DNA of 64,000 bases from NCBI GenBank assembly GCA_964489885.1, contig CAZAZX010000002.1, forward strand, positions 1-64,000, given 5' to 3'. How positions within the stretch are numbered: the first letter of the stretch is position 1; every line of letters starts with the position of its first letter. The position numbers and the translations under genes are program-made. The notes below the pieces were generated by a model. It had not been told where the DNA came from and did no database searches. It saw only the letters and a program-made list of their open reading frames with translations. Below are positions 1 to 8,433 of this stretch, in pieces. The stretch is from CAKOTZ01 sp964489885. Lineage in GTDB: Bacteria > Bacillota > Clostridia > TANB77 > CAG-508.

Positions 1-52
1 GTGCCGACGATACTTGCGGATTTCTCTGCTGGTAAAATAGGTTGTTGCCAGG
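1..52 (+). rRNA. rrf: 5S ribosomal RNA, 3' end (partial)
   Basis: The first 52 bases resemble the 3' half of Firmicutes 5S rRNA: a GCCGACGATACT block, a short GC-containing helix, then GGTAAAATAGGTTGTTGCCAGG, the usual 3' strand ending in GTTGCCAGG. A T-run and a strong hairpin follow, as at the end of an rRNA operon. The 5' part lies outside the window, so the closing helix cannot be checked. Confidence 0.8.
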
Positions 53-67
53 TTTTTTTATTTATTT

Positions 68-118
68 TAAAAGTCATTAATTAAGAACATGAAACAGTAT
101 TTTTAATTAATGGCTTTT
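68..118 (+). terminator. Terminator after the 5S rRNA
   Basis: Near-perfect inverted repeat: AAAGTCATTAATTAA pairs with TTAATTAATGGCTTT, followed by TTTTGTTTTATTT. It probably ends the rRNA operon. Confidence 0.65.
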
Positions 119-182
119 GTTTTATTTAGCTTATAATTGATTATAATATATTATAAAAAACTGAAAGGAAGTATTAATATAT

Positions 183-755
183 ATGGCTAAAGTTATGTGG
201 AAACCTGGAACTTTTGTTTATCCTATTCCAGCTGTTATGGTTAGTTGTGGTAATATGGAAAATTCTAATATTATAACTGTTGCGTGGACTGGTATTATTA
301 ATACAAATCCTCCAATGGTCTATATTTCTATAAGACCTGAGAGATATTCATATAAAATAATAAAAGAATCAGGAGAGTTTGTAATTAATTTAACAACAAA
401 GCAGCTTGTTAGAGCAACCGATTGGTGTGGTGTTAAAACTGGAGCAAAAGTTGATAAATTCAAGGAAATGAGATTGACAAAAGAAAGGTGTAATTTTGTA
501 AGTTGTCCAGCAATTGAAGAATCACCTGTTTCGATAGAGTGTAAAGTTAAAGAAATTAAAAAATTGGGTAGTCATGATATGTTTATTGCTGAGGTTGTTG
601 CTATAAATGCTGATGAAAGGTATTTTGATAAAAATGGTGCATTTGATATCGGTAAATGTGATTTGTTTGCTTATGCAAATGGTAAATATTTTTCATTGGG
701 AAAACAGATTGGAAAATTTGGTTATTCGGTTCAAAAGAAAAAAAGAAAAAAATAA
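183..755 (+). CDS. Flavin reductase-like FMN-binding protein
   Basis: 190 residues. The N-terminus (KPGTFVYPIPAVMVSCG, then NIITVAWTGIINTNPPMV) matches the FMN-binding flavin reductase-like family (DIM6/NTAB type), with the later signature GEFVINL and a conserved cysteine after ATDWCG. These are cytosolic split-barrel flavoproteins that transfer electrons between NAD(P)H, flavin and an acceptor; the physiological substrate cannot be read from sequence. GAAAGGAAG lies upstream of the ATG. The C-terminus ends in a lysine-rich tail. It stands alone between the rRNA operon and the ribosomal/secretion cluster. Confidence 0.8.
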   Translation: MAKVMWKPGTFVYPIPAVMVSCGNMENSNIITVAWTGIINTNPPMVYISIRPERYSYKIIKESGEFVINLTTKQLVRATDWCGVKTGAKVDKFKEMRLTKERCNFVSCPAIEESPVSIECKVKEIKKLGSHDMFIAEVVAINADERYFDKNGAFDIGKCDLFAYANGKYFSLGKQIGKFGYSVQKKKRKK

Positions 756-775
756 GACAAAATATTGATTTTTCA

Positions 776-804
776 TTGACTTTTTAGGTATTTTATGATA
801 AAGT
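776..804 (+). promoter_or_regulatory. Sigma-A-type promoter for rpmG-secE-nusG
   Basis: TTGACT (776-781), a 17-base spacer and TAAAGT (799-804), about 85 bases before the rpmG start. Confidence 0.55.
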
Positions 805-889
805 AACTAAGCGTGTAATGATAATACACGTTAAATCACATCGTAAAATAAATATATGCTTCATATATCAAAAATGGAGGTGTAGTTAA

Positions 890-1054
890 ATGGCTACAAA
901 AGGAGCAAGAGAACACATTACATTAGAATGCACAGAATGTAAAAGAAGAAATTATATGTCTGAAAAAAATAAAAGAAACAATACAGACAGAATGGAATTA
1001 GTAAAATATTGCAAATTCTGTAAAAAACGTACAACTCATAAAGAAACAAAATAA
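890..1054 (+). CDS. rpmG: Large ribosomal subunit protein bL33
   Basis: 54 residues beginning MATKGAREHITLECTEC. It carries two CxxC pairs (CTEC and CKFC) of the zinc-binding bL33 form, the basic segment KRRNYMSEKNKRN and the ending TTHKETK. Start chosen by GGAGG 10 bases upstream. In Firmicutes this gene commonly lies directly before secE and nusG, as here. The protein binds 23S rRNA near the E site. Confidence 0.95.
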   Translation: MATKGAREHITLECTECKRRNYMSEKNKRNNTDRMELVKYCKFCKKRTTHKETK

Positions 1055-1074
1055 CCTTTTTGGGAGGAATAATA

Positions 1075-1518
1075 ATGGCAGATGATAAAAGAAAAAACAA
1101 GGATAAGAATAAAACTAATAAAAAAAGTTGGTTTAAACAATTAAGAAGTGAATTGAAGAAAGTTACTTGGTTAACACCAAAAGAGTTGATAAAAGACACT
1201 GGAGCGGTTCTTCTTATAATTTTAATTGTTACTCTAATTGTTTTTGTTTGTGACCTTGCATTTAACTCTTTAGATAAACAAGTTGTTGAAAAAATAAAAT
1301 CTTTTGCACAAGATAATACAGAACAAGTTGAAAACACTGTTGTAGATTCAAATTCTGTAGACAATTCCGCAATTGATAACGCTATTGGAAATGCAATGAC
1401 AGAAGCTTTAAATGAATCTATTAATGAACTTGACGGTAATTCAACTAGTGAAGAAGACAATACCGCTGCAGCTAGTGAAGAAGATAATACTAGTGCAGAA
1501 AATACAGTAGAAGAATAA
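1075..1518 (+). CDS. secE: Preprotein translocase subunit SecE with long acidic C-terminal extension
   Basis: 147 residues from the ATG at 1075, which has GGGAGG 7 bases upstream; an in-frame ATG at 1060 has no such site. Residues about 20-40 hold the SecE signature (SWFKQLRSELKKVTWLTPKE), followed by one membrane segment (GAVLLIILIVTLIVFVCDLA). SecE clamps SecY in the Sec translocon. Usual single-span SecE proteins are 60-75 residues; here about 80 residues rich in Asn, Ser, Glu and Asp follow the membrane segment and would lie outside the cell. No domain is recognisable in the tail. Confidence 0.92.
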   Translation: MADDKRKNKDKNKTNKKSWFKQLRSELKKVTWLTPKELIKDTGAVLLIILIVTLIVFVCDLAFNSLDKQVVEKIKSFAQDNTEQVENTVVDSNSVDNSAIDNAIGNAMTEALNESINELDGNSTSEEDNTAAASEEDNTSAENTVEE

Positions 1519-1530
1519 GGAGGCTTAGAT

Positions 1531-2064
1531 ATGTCTCAAGAATCTGAAAAAAATCAACCAAAGTGGTATGTAGTTCATACATATTCAGGCTATGAAAACA
1601 AAGTAAAAAAAGATTTAGAAAATACAATTAAGAATAGAGAATTAGAGGATTATTTCTTTGATATTGTAGTTCCAATGGAAGAACAAATAGAGATTAAAGA
1701 TGGCAAGAGAAAAACAAATATAAAGAAAGTTTTCCCTGGCTATGTTTTAATAAAAATGATTGTTACAGAAGAATCTTGGTACATAGTTAGAAATACAAGA
1801 GGTGTAACTGGATTTGTAGGTTCTGGAACAGATCCTATTCCGCTAACTGATGAAGAAATACGCAAAATGGGATTTGATACAGTCCCTGTAAATGTAGATT
1901 ATGATGTAAATGATAGTGTCAAAATATTGAGTGGTCCATTGGAAAACTTTATGGGTGTTGTACAAGAGATTAATAAAGAAAAAAATAAAGTTAAAGTTTT
2001 AGTATCTATGTTTGGAAGAGAGACTCCAGTTGAGTTAGAGTTTTCTCAAGTTCAAAAGGTATAG
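1531..2064 (+). CDS. nusG: Transcription termination/antitermination protein NusG
   Basis: 177 residues. The NGN domain starts KWYVVHTYSGYENKVKKDLE and includes FPGYVLIKM and the WYIVRNTRGVTGFVG block. A C-terminal KOW domain (about 120-177) contains VKILSGPLENFMGVVQEI and ends in VELEFSQV. NusG binds RNA polymerase and modulates pausing and Rho or ribosome coupling. AAGGAGG is placed properly before the ATG, 12 bases after secE, indicating cotranscription. Confidence 0.97.
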   Translation: MSQESEKNQPKWYVVHTYSGYENKVKKDLENTIKNRELEDYFFDIVVPMEEQIEIKDGKRKTNIKKVFPGYVLIKMIVTEESWYIVRNTRGVTGFVGSGTDPIPLTDEEIRKMGFDTVPVNVDYDVNDSVKILSGPLENFMGVVQEINKEKNKVKVLVSMFGRETPVELEFSQVQKV

Positions 2065-2092
2065 AGAAATAAAAAAAGGAGGCGCCAGCAAA

Positions 2093-2521
2093 ATGGCAGA
2101 AAAAGAAATTTCTAATATAATTAAATTACAAATTGAAGCTGGAAAAGCTACACCAGCTCCACCAGTTGGACCAGCTTTAGGTTCTAGTGGTGTAAATATC
2201 ATGCAATTCGTCAAAGAATTCAATGATAGAACAGCAAATCAACCTGGAATGATAATCCCAGTTGTTATTACTGTATATAAAGATAAATCATTTGAATTTA
2301 TCACAAAGGTTCCACCTGTTGCGGTATTAATAAAAAAAGCTTTGAAAATAGAAAAAGGTTCTGGAAAGCCAAATATGGAAAAAGTAGCTACAATAACTAA
2401 AGAACAAGCCAGAGCAATTGCAGAACAAAAAATGCCAGATTTAAATGCAGCTAATATTGAAACAGCTACAAGTATGGTTTGCGGTACTGCAAGATCTATG
2501 GGAATTATAGTTAAAGACTAG
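2093..2521 (+). CDS. rplK: Large ribosomal subunit protein uL11
   Basis: 142 residues with the uL11 signature IKLQIEAGKATPAPPVGPAL near the N-terminus and the C-terminal rRNA-binding domain (AKQKMPDLN-like segment, then TARSMGI). It forms the GTPase-associated centre with 23S rRNA and uL10. Strong AAAGGAGG before the ATG. Lies 28 bases after nusG in the standard secE-nusG-rplK-rplA order. Confidence 0.98.
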   Translation: MAEKEISNIIKLQIEAGKATPAPPVGPALGSSGVNIMQFVKEFNDRTANQPGMIIPVVITVYKDKSFEFITKVPPVAVLIKKALKIEKGSGKPNMEKVATITKEQARAIAEQKMPDLNAANIETATSMVCGTARSMGIIVKD

Positions 2522-2589
2522 TTTTACTAGTTAATATATAATTGGGAGAACTTATAAAAATAGTTCGTTAAAACCAAAGGAGGTAAAAA

Positions 2590-3273
2590 ATGAAACATGG
2601 AAAGACATATCAAGAAGCACAAAAGCTTGTTGATAAAACAAAAATGTATGATGCAAAAGAGGCATTAGAATTAATCGAAAAAATGCCAAAAAGAAAGTTC
2701 GACGAAACAGTAGAACTACATGTTAAATTAGGTGTTGATTCAAAACATGCTGATCAACAAGTTAGAGGAACAGTTGTATTGCCTAATGGAACAGGTAAAA
2801 AAGTAAGAGTTTTAGTATTCGCAAAAGGCGATAAAGCTAAAGAGGCAGAAGCAGCTGGAGCAGATTATGTTGGTGCAGAAGAGTTTATTCCTAAAATTGA
2901 AAAGGAAAACTGGTTTGATTATGATGTTGTAGTTGCAACTCCAGATATGATGGGTGTTGTTGGTAGATTAGGTAAGGTATTGGGACCTAAGGGATTAATG
3001 CCAAACCCAAAATCAGGAACAGTTACAATGGATGTAACAAAAGCTATTAATGAAATTAAATCTGGTAAAGTTGAATATAGATTAGATAAAACAAATATTA
3101 TTCACTTAGGATTTGGAAAAGTATCATTCGGCGCAGAAAAATTATATGAAAACTATGAAAAAATTATAGAAGCTATAATTAAGGCTAAACCAGCAGCTGC
3201 AAAAGGACAATATATTAAATCAGTTTCTATTACAACAACAATGGGACCTGGTATATATATTAATCAAAGATAA
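2590..3273 (+). CDS. rplA: Large ribosomal subunit protein uL1
   Basis: 227 residues. Shows the uL1 signature GKVLGPKGLMPNPKSGT and the family blocks KFDETVELHVKLGVD and YRLDKTNIIH. It forms the L1 stalk at the E site and often represses its own operon in bacteria. AAAGGAGG before the ATG. Follows rplK by 68 bases; that spacer contains an inverted element (AACTTATAAAAATAGTT) that could take part in autoregulation, which is inference only. Confidence 0.98.
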   Translation: MKHGKTYQEAQKLVDKTKMYDAKEALELIEKMPKRKFDETVELHVKLGVDSKHADQQVRGTVVLPNGTGKKVRVLVFAKGDKAKEAEAAGADYVGAEEFIPKIEKENWFDYDVVVATPDMMGVVGRLGKVLGPKGLMPNPKSGTVTMDVTKAINEIKSGKVEYRLDKTNIIHLGFGKVSFGAEKLYENYEKIIEAIIKAKPAAAKGQYIKSVSITTTMGPGIYINQR

Positions 3274-3284
3274 TTCAAATAAAT

Positions 3285-3376
3285 AATAACCGAAGACAGT
3301 AGGCATATATAAGTCCTACCGAGGTATGATATGTTTTAAACAAGGCATTTATATCTCGATATAGGCGCCTTGTTTT
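3285..3376 (+). promoter_or_regulatory. rplJ (L10) leader with terminator-like hairpin
   Basis: The 146-base rplA-rplJ gap holds short self-complementary segments (GTAGG...CCTAC) and then a strong hairpin around ACAAGGC...GCCTTGT followed by TTTTT at 3339-3376. The location and layout match the ribosomal protein L10 leader that binds L10(L12)4 for autoregulation. A covariance-model match was not tested. Confidence 0.6.
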
Positions 3377-3419
3377 TGGTATTAATAAAGTAATTTATTT
3401 AAGGAGGTGAATCTATAAA

Positions 3420-3920
3420 ATGGCAAATGAAAAAATTATTGCACAAAAAAAGGAAGAAGTAACTAATCTTGCAGAAAAAATTAAAAATGCAAAGTTTGTA
3501 TTATTAGCTGATTATAGAGGAATTACAGTAGCAGATGTAACTGAACTAAGAGCTGATCTTAGAAAATCAGAAGCAGAATATTCTGTAATAAAAAATAATA
3601 TCATAAGAAGAGCATTGGCTGAAGCTAAAATTGAAGGATTGGACGATGTATTAGTTGGACCAACAGCTATAGTAATCGACAATAACGATTATTCAGCACC
3701 AGCAAAGGTTATTTATAAATATGCTAAAGATAGCGAAACATATAAGATAAAGGGTGGAATTTTAGAAGGCAAAGTAATTTCTGCTGAAGAAATTATTGAA
3801 CTTGCAAAATTACCATCAAAGGAAGAATTGCTTTCAAAATTGGCTGGAGGTCTACTTGGAACTATTTCAAAGTTGGCAGTTGGTTTGGAACAAGTACGTT
3901 TACAAAAAGCAGAGAACTAA
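3420..3920 (+). CDS. rplJ: Large ribosomal subunit protein uL10
   Basis: 166 residues. The N-terminal rRNA-binding domain contains KFVLLADYRGITVADVTELR and YSVIKNNIIRRAL; the C-terminal helix, which carries L7/L12 dimers, ends in LEQVRLQKAEN. Strong AAGGAGGTG upstream. Paired with rplL in the usual order. Confidence 0.97.
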   Translation: MANEKIIAQKKEEVTNLAEKIKNAKFVLLADYRGITVADVTELRADLRKSEAEYSVIKNNIIRRALAEAKIEGLDDVLVGPTAIVIDNNDYSAPAKVIYKYAKDSETYKIKGGILEGKVISAEEIIELAKLPSKEELLSKLAGGLLGTISKLAVGLEQVRLQKAEN

Positions 3921-4011
3921 TCTTTATTTTTGAATGAGTGTACTTAATAAAAAAAGATATAGTCAAATTTAATTTGACAAATAATAAAAAATAAAAAAGG
4001 AGAATATTATA

Positions 4012-4377
4012 ATGGAAAAAATAGAAAAATTATTAGAAGAAATAGACAGCTTAACAGTTAAAGAATTAGCTGATTTAGTAAAAGGTATTGAAGAAAAATA
4101 TGGTGTTTCTGCGGTAGCAGCAGCAGCACCTGCAGCAGGCGGAGCAGCAGCTGCAGCTGAAGAAAAGAGCGAATTTGATGTTGAACTAAAAGAAGCAGGA
4201 GCAAATAAAATTGCTGTAATTAAAGTTGTTAGAGATGTAACAGGTTTAGGATTAAAAGAAGCTAAAGAATTAGTTGATGGAGCTCCTAAAGTAGTTAAGG
4301 AAAAAGCTTCTAAAGAAGAAGCTGAAGAAATTAAAGCTAAATTCACAGATGCAGGAGCAGTTGTTGAATTAAAATAA
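4012..4377 (+). CDS. rplL: Large ribosomal subunit protein bL12 (L7/L12)
   Basis: 121 residues. N-terminal dimerisation helices (LLEEIDSLTVKELADLVKGI), an Ala/Gly hinge (about 35-50), then the C-terminal factor-binding domain with KIAVIKVVRDVTGLGLKEAK and KFTDAGAVVELK at the end. It recruits translation GTPases to the stalk. AAGGAG before the ATG; ends the operon before a strong terminator. Confidence 0.98.
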   Translation: MEKIEKLLEEIDSLTVKELADLVKGIEEKYGVSAVAAAAPAAGGAAAAAEEKSEFDVELKEAGANKIAVIKVVRDVTGLGLKEAKELVDGAPKVVKEKASKEEAEEIKAKFTDAGAVVELK

Positions 4378-4395
4378 TTAAATATTAAAATAAGT

Positions 4396-4423
4396 GGACA
4401 AAGAAGTATTCTTTGTCCTTTTA
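4396..4423 (+). terminator. Terminator after rplL
   Basis: GGACAAAG pairs with CTTTGTCC across a 7-base loop, followed by TTTTACTTT. Confidence 0.8.
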
Positions 4424-4454
4424 CTTTATACAGTTAATCATCAAAAAAAGCTAG

Positions 4455-6005
4455 TTATTCAATTACAATTATGTTTCCAAACTGTTTATATTCATATTTT
4501 TCTAAATCAATTTTAGTGTCCGTTAATTTATTAATATCTATAATATAAATATCATTAACATTGTTTTTATTAATTATATTTTCAAATTCATTTATATCTA
4601 ATACACGTTCAGATTCAGTCTTATCAATTGCATTTTGAAATTGATAATAGATATAGTCATTTCCATCAACATAATAAATAATATGTTTATCTAGTTTATC
4701 GGCATATTCAACTGCATCTATAATTTTCTTTGAAAAACAAGATGACATATCTATTTTGTTAAACCAAATAGTATTTAAATATATAATAAAACTTATAAAA
4801 AGGATTATGTAAGTTGATATAATTATATATTTTATCCACTTATTTGAAATTTGAAATGTAACATAAATTCCGTGTAAACTAAAGAATAATACGGGAAACC
4901 AAATGATGTTCAATCTATTTATATTAGTCTCATGAATTATAATCCCAACAAATAAGCTTATTATAAACCAGATAAAGAACATAAAAACGCCTAAATTTAT
5001 TTTTTCTTTTTTTACAATAAAGTAAACCATATCAATGAAAAAGAAAACTAGTGATATTAAATAGGTTGTGCCAAAAAATTTAGTTCCATTCCATTCTAAA
5101 TTATCATATTGCTTAAAAAACAGTGTAAATAAAGAGTTTAAATTTTCTTTTAATGTTTCCATTTTATTATCTGCAAAAAATATTATATCAGAAGCACGTG
5201 AATTATCTGCAAAATATTGAATGGTAATAGGTCCAATATATATGTTATTATTAATTTTAAAGAAATTTAATAAATACATTAATAGGATTGGCAGACTTAT
5301 TATAATAAATATTATTAAGCATATAAGAGTGTTTTTTATGGATATTTTTTTCGTAAATAATAAGTAAATGAATGTTATTAATAAAAATATTGGAACAATA
5401 AAAATTGATATACCATAAGTATATAAAGTTAAACCAAATAAAAGCATCGAAAAATATATTGAAAAATTTTTATTGCAAAAGCAACAGGGTTGGTTATTAT
5501 ATTTAATTCCATGATGCAAAAAATAAACAGAAAATAGCATAAAGTGTGGAAACATATTGCAATCTATAGACCAAATTGATTGTAATATATGCCAAGGACA
5601 AATAGATACAAAAAACATTGCACCTAATGCAAGATTTTCATTTTCAAAAATTTCCTGCACAAGCTTGTAAAATATAAATATGGAAAGTAGACTTATTATA
5701 AGCATTGGTAACCTAATACTTATAAAAGAGAATCCAAATATCTTTATAAGAATTGCCATTATATATGCTAACATCACGCTTTGTCCCATAGAACCCCATG
5801 CTTTTAAATATATGGGAAAACTAGTACCGTATAAGTCTGTTCCATATTGTGCAATTGACTGAGCATTTAAAGCAGTCATTGCTTCATCTATGTTTATTTG
5901 CGAAATTGCATAAGGCCAATTCAAAAGTCTTACATAAATTGCAAGTATAAATATCAATACAAATAATAAAGTGTTTTTTTGTTTATTTGAAATATTAAGT
6001 TTCAT
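4455..6005 (-). CDS. Polytopic membrane glycosyltransferase-like protein (GT-C type)
   Basis: 516 residues from the ATG at 6005, which has AAAGGAAAA upstream; a longer reading (to 6080) would start inside a terminator hairpin. About eleven hydrophobic segments are spread along the chain. The first loop holds an acidic motif (NIDEAMTALNAQSIAQYG) resembling the catalytic loop of ArnT/PMT-like GT-C glycosyltransferases, which move sugars from lipid carriers on the outer face. The C-terminal 90 residues are soluble and probably extracellular. Substrate unknown. Its neighbours do not form an obvious pathway with it. Confidence 0.6.
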   Translation of the reverse strand: MKLNISNKQKNTLLFVLIFILAIYVRLLNWPYAISQINIDEAMTALNAQSIAQYGTDLYGTSFPIYLKAWGSMGQSVMLAYIMAILIKIFGFSFISIRLPMLIISLLSIFIFYKLVQEIFENENLALGAMFFVSICPWHILQSIWSIDCNMFPHFMLFSVYFLHHGIKYNNQPCCFCNKNFSIYFSMLLFGLTLYTYGISIFIVPIFLLITFIYLLFTKKISIKNTLICLIIFIIISLPILLMYLLNFFKINNNIYIGPITIQYFADNSRASDIIFFADNKMETLKENLNSLFTLFFKQYDNLEWNGTKFFGTTYLISLVFFFIDMVYFIVKKEKINLGVFMFFIWFIISLFVGIIIHETNINRLNIIWFPVLFFSLHGIYVTFQISNKWIKYIIISTYIILFISFIIYLNTIWFNKIDMSSCFSKKIIDAVEYADKLDKHIIYYVDGNDYIYYQFQNAIDKTESERVLDINEFENIINKNNVNDIYIIDINKLTDTKIDLEKYEYKQFGNIIVIE

Positions 6006-6049
6006 AATCACATTTTCCTTTTTTAATAAATGTTTCGTAAACAAAACTA

Positions 6050-6082
6050 AAATGGACACCCAACAACAATGGGTGCCCATAT
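6050..6082 (-). terminator. Terminator after the PASTA-containing PBP
   Basis: On the minus strand TGGGCACCC pairs with GGGTGTCCA (one G-U pair) across the ATTGTTGTT loop, followed by TTTTAGTTTTG. It separates the two minus-strand genes. Confidence 0.7.
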
Positions 6083-6085
6083 TTT

Positions 6086-8329
6086 TTAATGTGCATCTTT
6101 AATTTCTTCTTGAAGTGTAACACTAACAAGGCTTCCTTCACTTAACGAGGTATCTTGAGCAGGAGTTTGAGCTATTACTTTTCCAGCCCCTTCAATTTGT
6201 ATGTTTAAATTAAGTGAATGTAAAGAATTTATTGCTTGAGCTCTTGTCATGCCTTTTAAATTAGGTACTGCTGCAGTAGGAATTTCACTTCCTGAATTAT
6301 CATAAAGAATTACTAAAGAATCTTTTATTAAGCGAACACCACTTTTTGGTATTTGACCATAAACTATAGCTTCTGATTTATCTGTTGCGGACTTAGTTTG
6401 GACTCTAAAACCTGCATTTTTTAATTGGGTTTCAGCATCTGCCATATTTTTGTTTGTCAAGTCAGGTAACATGATTGTTGAATCTGTAGTTACTTTTGCC
6501 TGTGTAGTATTATTAGATGGTATTCCTAAGTATGGTAATGCTTCAGATAATATTTGTTTTACGACAGGTCCAGCAACTTGTCCACCTTGATGAGTTGCAC
6601 CAGTTAGACCATAGAGAGTAACTAAAACAACAAGTTTAGTATTTTCAACTGGTGATATTGCAATATATGAAGCAGTATAACCATCTTGACTTCTTGAATA
6701 GATTGGTTCAGAAGTACCAGTTTTTCCACCTACAGAATACCCAGGAACTGCAGCATATCTACCAGTACCATTTGTAACAACAGATTGTAATAAATCTTTC
6801 ATTGTATTTGCAGTTTTTTTTGAAAGGACCTGTCTTACTTCAACTGGATCTATGTTTGTAATGTTTCCGTTATCGGTGTTTATAATTTGTTTTACAAGTC
6901 TTGGCTGCATTAAAACACCATCATTTGCAACCGCAGATACAGCTGTAATTAACTGAATTGGTGTTATTGTAAAACGTTGACCAAAAGACATTGTAGCTAG
7001 GTCAACAGGATTTACTTCGTTTTCTTGATGAAACTGACTATTTGCTTCACCAGATAACGCTATCCCAGTTTTATCAAATAAACCGAAAGCTTTGTAATAT
7101 TTATATAAAGTATGTGTTCCAATTCTAGCACCTAATTGCATAAAAGCAGGATTACAAGAATTTTGTAAAGCACTTCTAAGAGATTGTGCGCCATGTGGGT
7201 TATATGATCTCCAGCATTTTATTTCAGTGTCGTAAACTTGTTGAGAGCCTGAACAATAAAAATCTCCTTCTTTATCTGGAGCAACTATTCCTTCTTCAAG
7301 TCCTATTGCTGCAGTTAAGATTTTAAAAGTAGAACCAGGTTCATAAGTATCTGATATAGCTTTATTTTTCCACATTTTATTTAGGTATTCGTTTTTCTCT
7401 TCAGATGTTGTAAGAGCTGAATACTCAGATATTTCTTTGTCTGTAAATGGTTCGAAAGGCTTATTTAAATCAAAGTCTGGATATGTTGCCATTGCAAGAA
7501 TATCTCCAGTAGAGGGATCCATCATAATAACATTTCCGCCATTTTTACAATTATTATCATTAACAGCCTGCTTTAAATATTTTTCTGCAATAGTTTGTAA
7601 TTTATAATCTAATGAAAGAACTATATCACTACCATTTTCTGCTGGAATATATTTTTGATTATCATCGTGTATTTCTTGTGATTTACTATTTTTTGAAGAA
7701 GTTAATCTTCCAGGAGTACCAGTTAAAATGTCATTCCATTTATACTCTATTCCTGATCTTCCATCATTATCATTTCCACAAAATCCAATTAAGTTTGCTG
7801 CAAGATTATTATAAGGATAATATCTTTTTGAATCTGAATCAATATTAATTCCTTGTGATATCTTATTTTCCTTCATCCAGGTTTGCAACTGAGTTATTTT
7901 ATCATTTTCAACTTTTTTTGCAATAGTTTGAAATTTAGTATTGCTATTAACTTTTTCTAAAACAGAATTATAATCAAGTTCAAAAATTTCACTAAATTCT
8001 TTTGCAACTTTCTCTTTATTATTATCTGATATTGCTGTAGGATTTATGGAAACAGTATCAACACTAGCACTGGTAGCAAGGGCTTTACCAGTAGAATCAT
8101 AAATTGTTCCACGTTTTGGAGAAATTTCCGTATCAATTGTATGCTGTCGTAGTGCCATTTCTTTATACTTGCTTCCATCAACAACATCAATCCATGCAAT
8201 TCTTATTAACAAAAGAAATAATAGGAGAAAGGCAAAAGTTGAAATAATAATAATTCTTTTTGGTGATTTTTCTTTATATTCTTTTTCTAATTTTTTTGTA
8301 TAAAGTTTTTTATTTTTTTTCTTTCCCAT
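6086..8329 (-). CDS. SpoVD/PBP2-type peptidoglycan transpeptidase with two PASTA domains
   Basis: 747 residues. One N-terminal membrane anchor (about 25-46), a PBP dimerisation domain (about 60-230, with SPKRGTIYDSTGKALA), then a transpeptidase domain with the catalytic SxxK as STFK (about 333), SxN as SCN (about 391) and KTGTS (about 536). Two PASTA repeats follow (about 617-680 and 690-745). It crosslinks peptidoglycan during division or spore-cortex formation. It closely resembles the dcw-cluster SpoVD at 15511-17499, pointing to an internal duplication; this copy is longer by a PASTA domain. Start supported by AAGGTG 9 bases upstream. Confidence 0.9.
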   Translation of the reverse strand: MGKKKNKKLYTKKLEKEYKEKSPKRIIIISTFAFLLLFLLLIRIAWIDVVDGSKYKEMALRQHTIDTEISPKRGTIYDSTGKALATSASVDTVSINPTAISDNNKEKVAKEFSEIFELDYNSVLEKVNSNTKFQTIAKKVENDKITQLQTWMKENKISQGINIDSDSKRYYPYNNLAANLIGFCGNDNDGRSGIEYKWNDILTGTPGRLTSSKNSKSQEIHDDNQKYIPAENGSDIVLSLDYKLQTIAEKYLKQAVNDNNCKNGGNVIMMDPSTGDILAMATYPDFDLNKPFEPFTDKEISEYSALTTSEEKNEYLNKMWKNKAISDTYEPGSTFKILTAAIGLEEGIVAPDKEGDFYCSGSQQVYDTEIKCWRSYNPHGAQSLRSALQNSCNPAFMQLGARIGTHTLYKYYKAFGLFDKTGIALSGEANSQFHQENEVNPVDLATMSFGQRFTITPIQLITAVSAVANDGVLMQPRLVKQIINTDNGNITNIDPVEVRQVLSKKTANTMKDLLQSVVTNGTGRYAAVPGYSVGGKTGTSEPIYSRSQDGYTASYIAISPVENTKLVVLVTLYGLTGATHQGGQVAGPVVKQILSEALPYLGIPSNNTTQAKVTTDSTIMLPDLTNKNMADAETQLKNAGFRVQTKSATDKSEAIVYGQIPKSGVRLIKDSLVILYDNSGSEIPTAAVPNLKGMTRAQAINSLHSLNLNIQIEGAGKVIAQTPAQDTSLSEGSLVSVTLQEEIKDAH

Positions 8330-8433
8330 TAATAATACACCTTTACTTTGAAATAAATTAAATTAACAATTCACAGTCTTAGCTTAATTTCGCTATATAA
8401 CGGGCTTTAAAATAATACTGTGAATTGTTAAAA

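Noticed and set aside
918..1460. Minus-strand ORF over rpmG and secE
   Set aside because: It is antisense to two confidently assigned genes, has a hydrophobic biased composition expected from reverse reading and no ribosome-binding site.
6006..6080. Upstream extension of the glycosyltransferase-like gene
   Set aside because: The extension lies in a terminator hairpin and lacks a ribosome-binding site; the ATG at 6005 has one.
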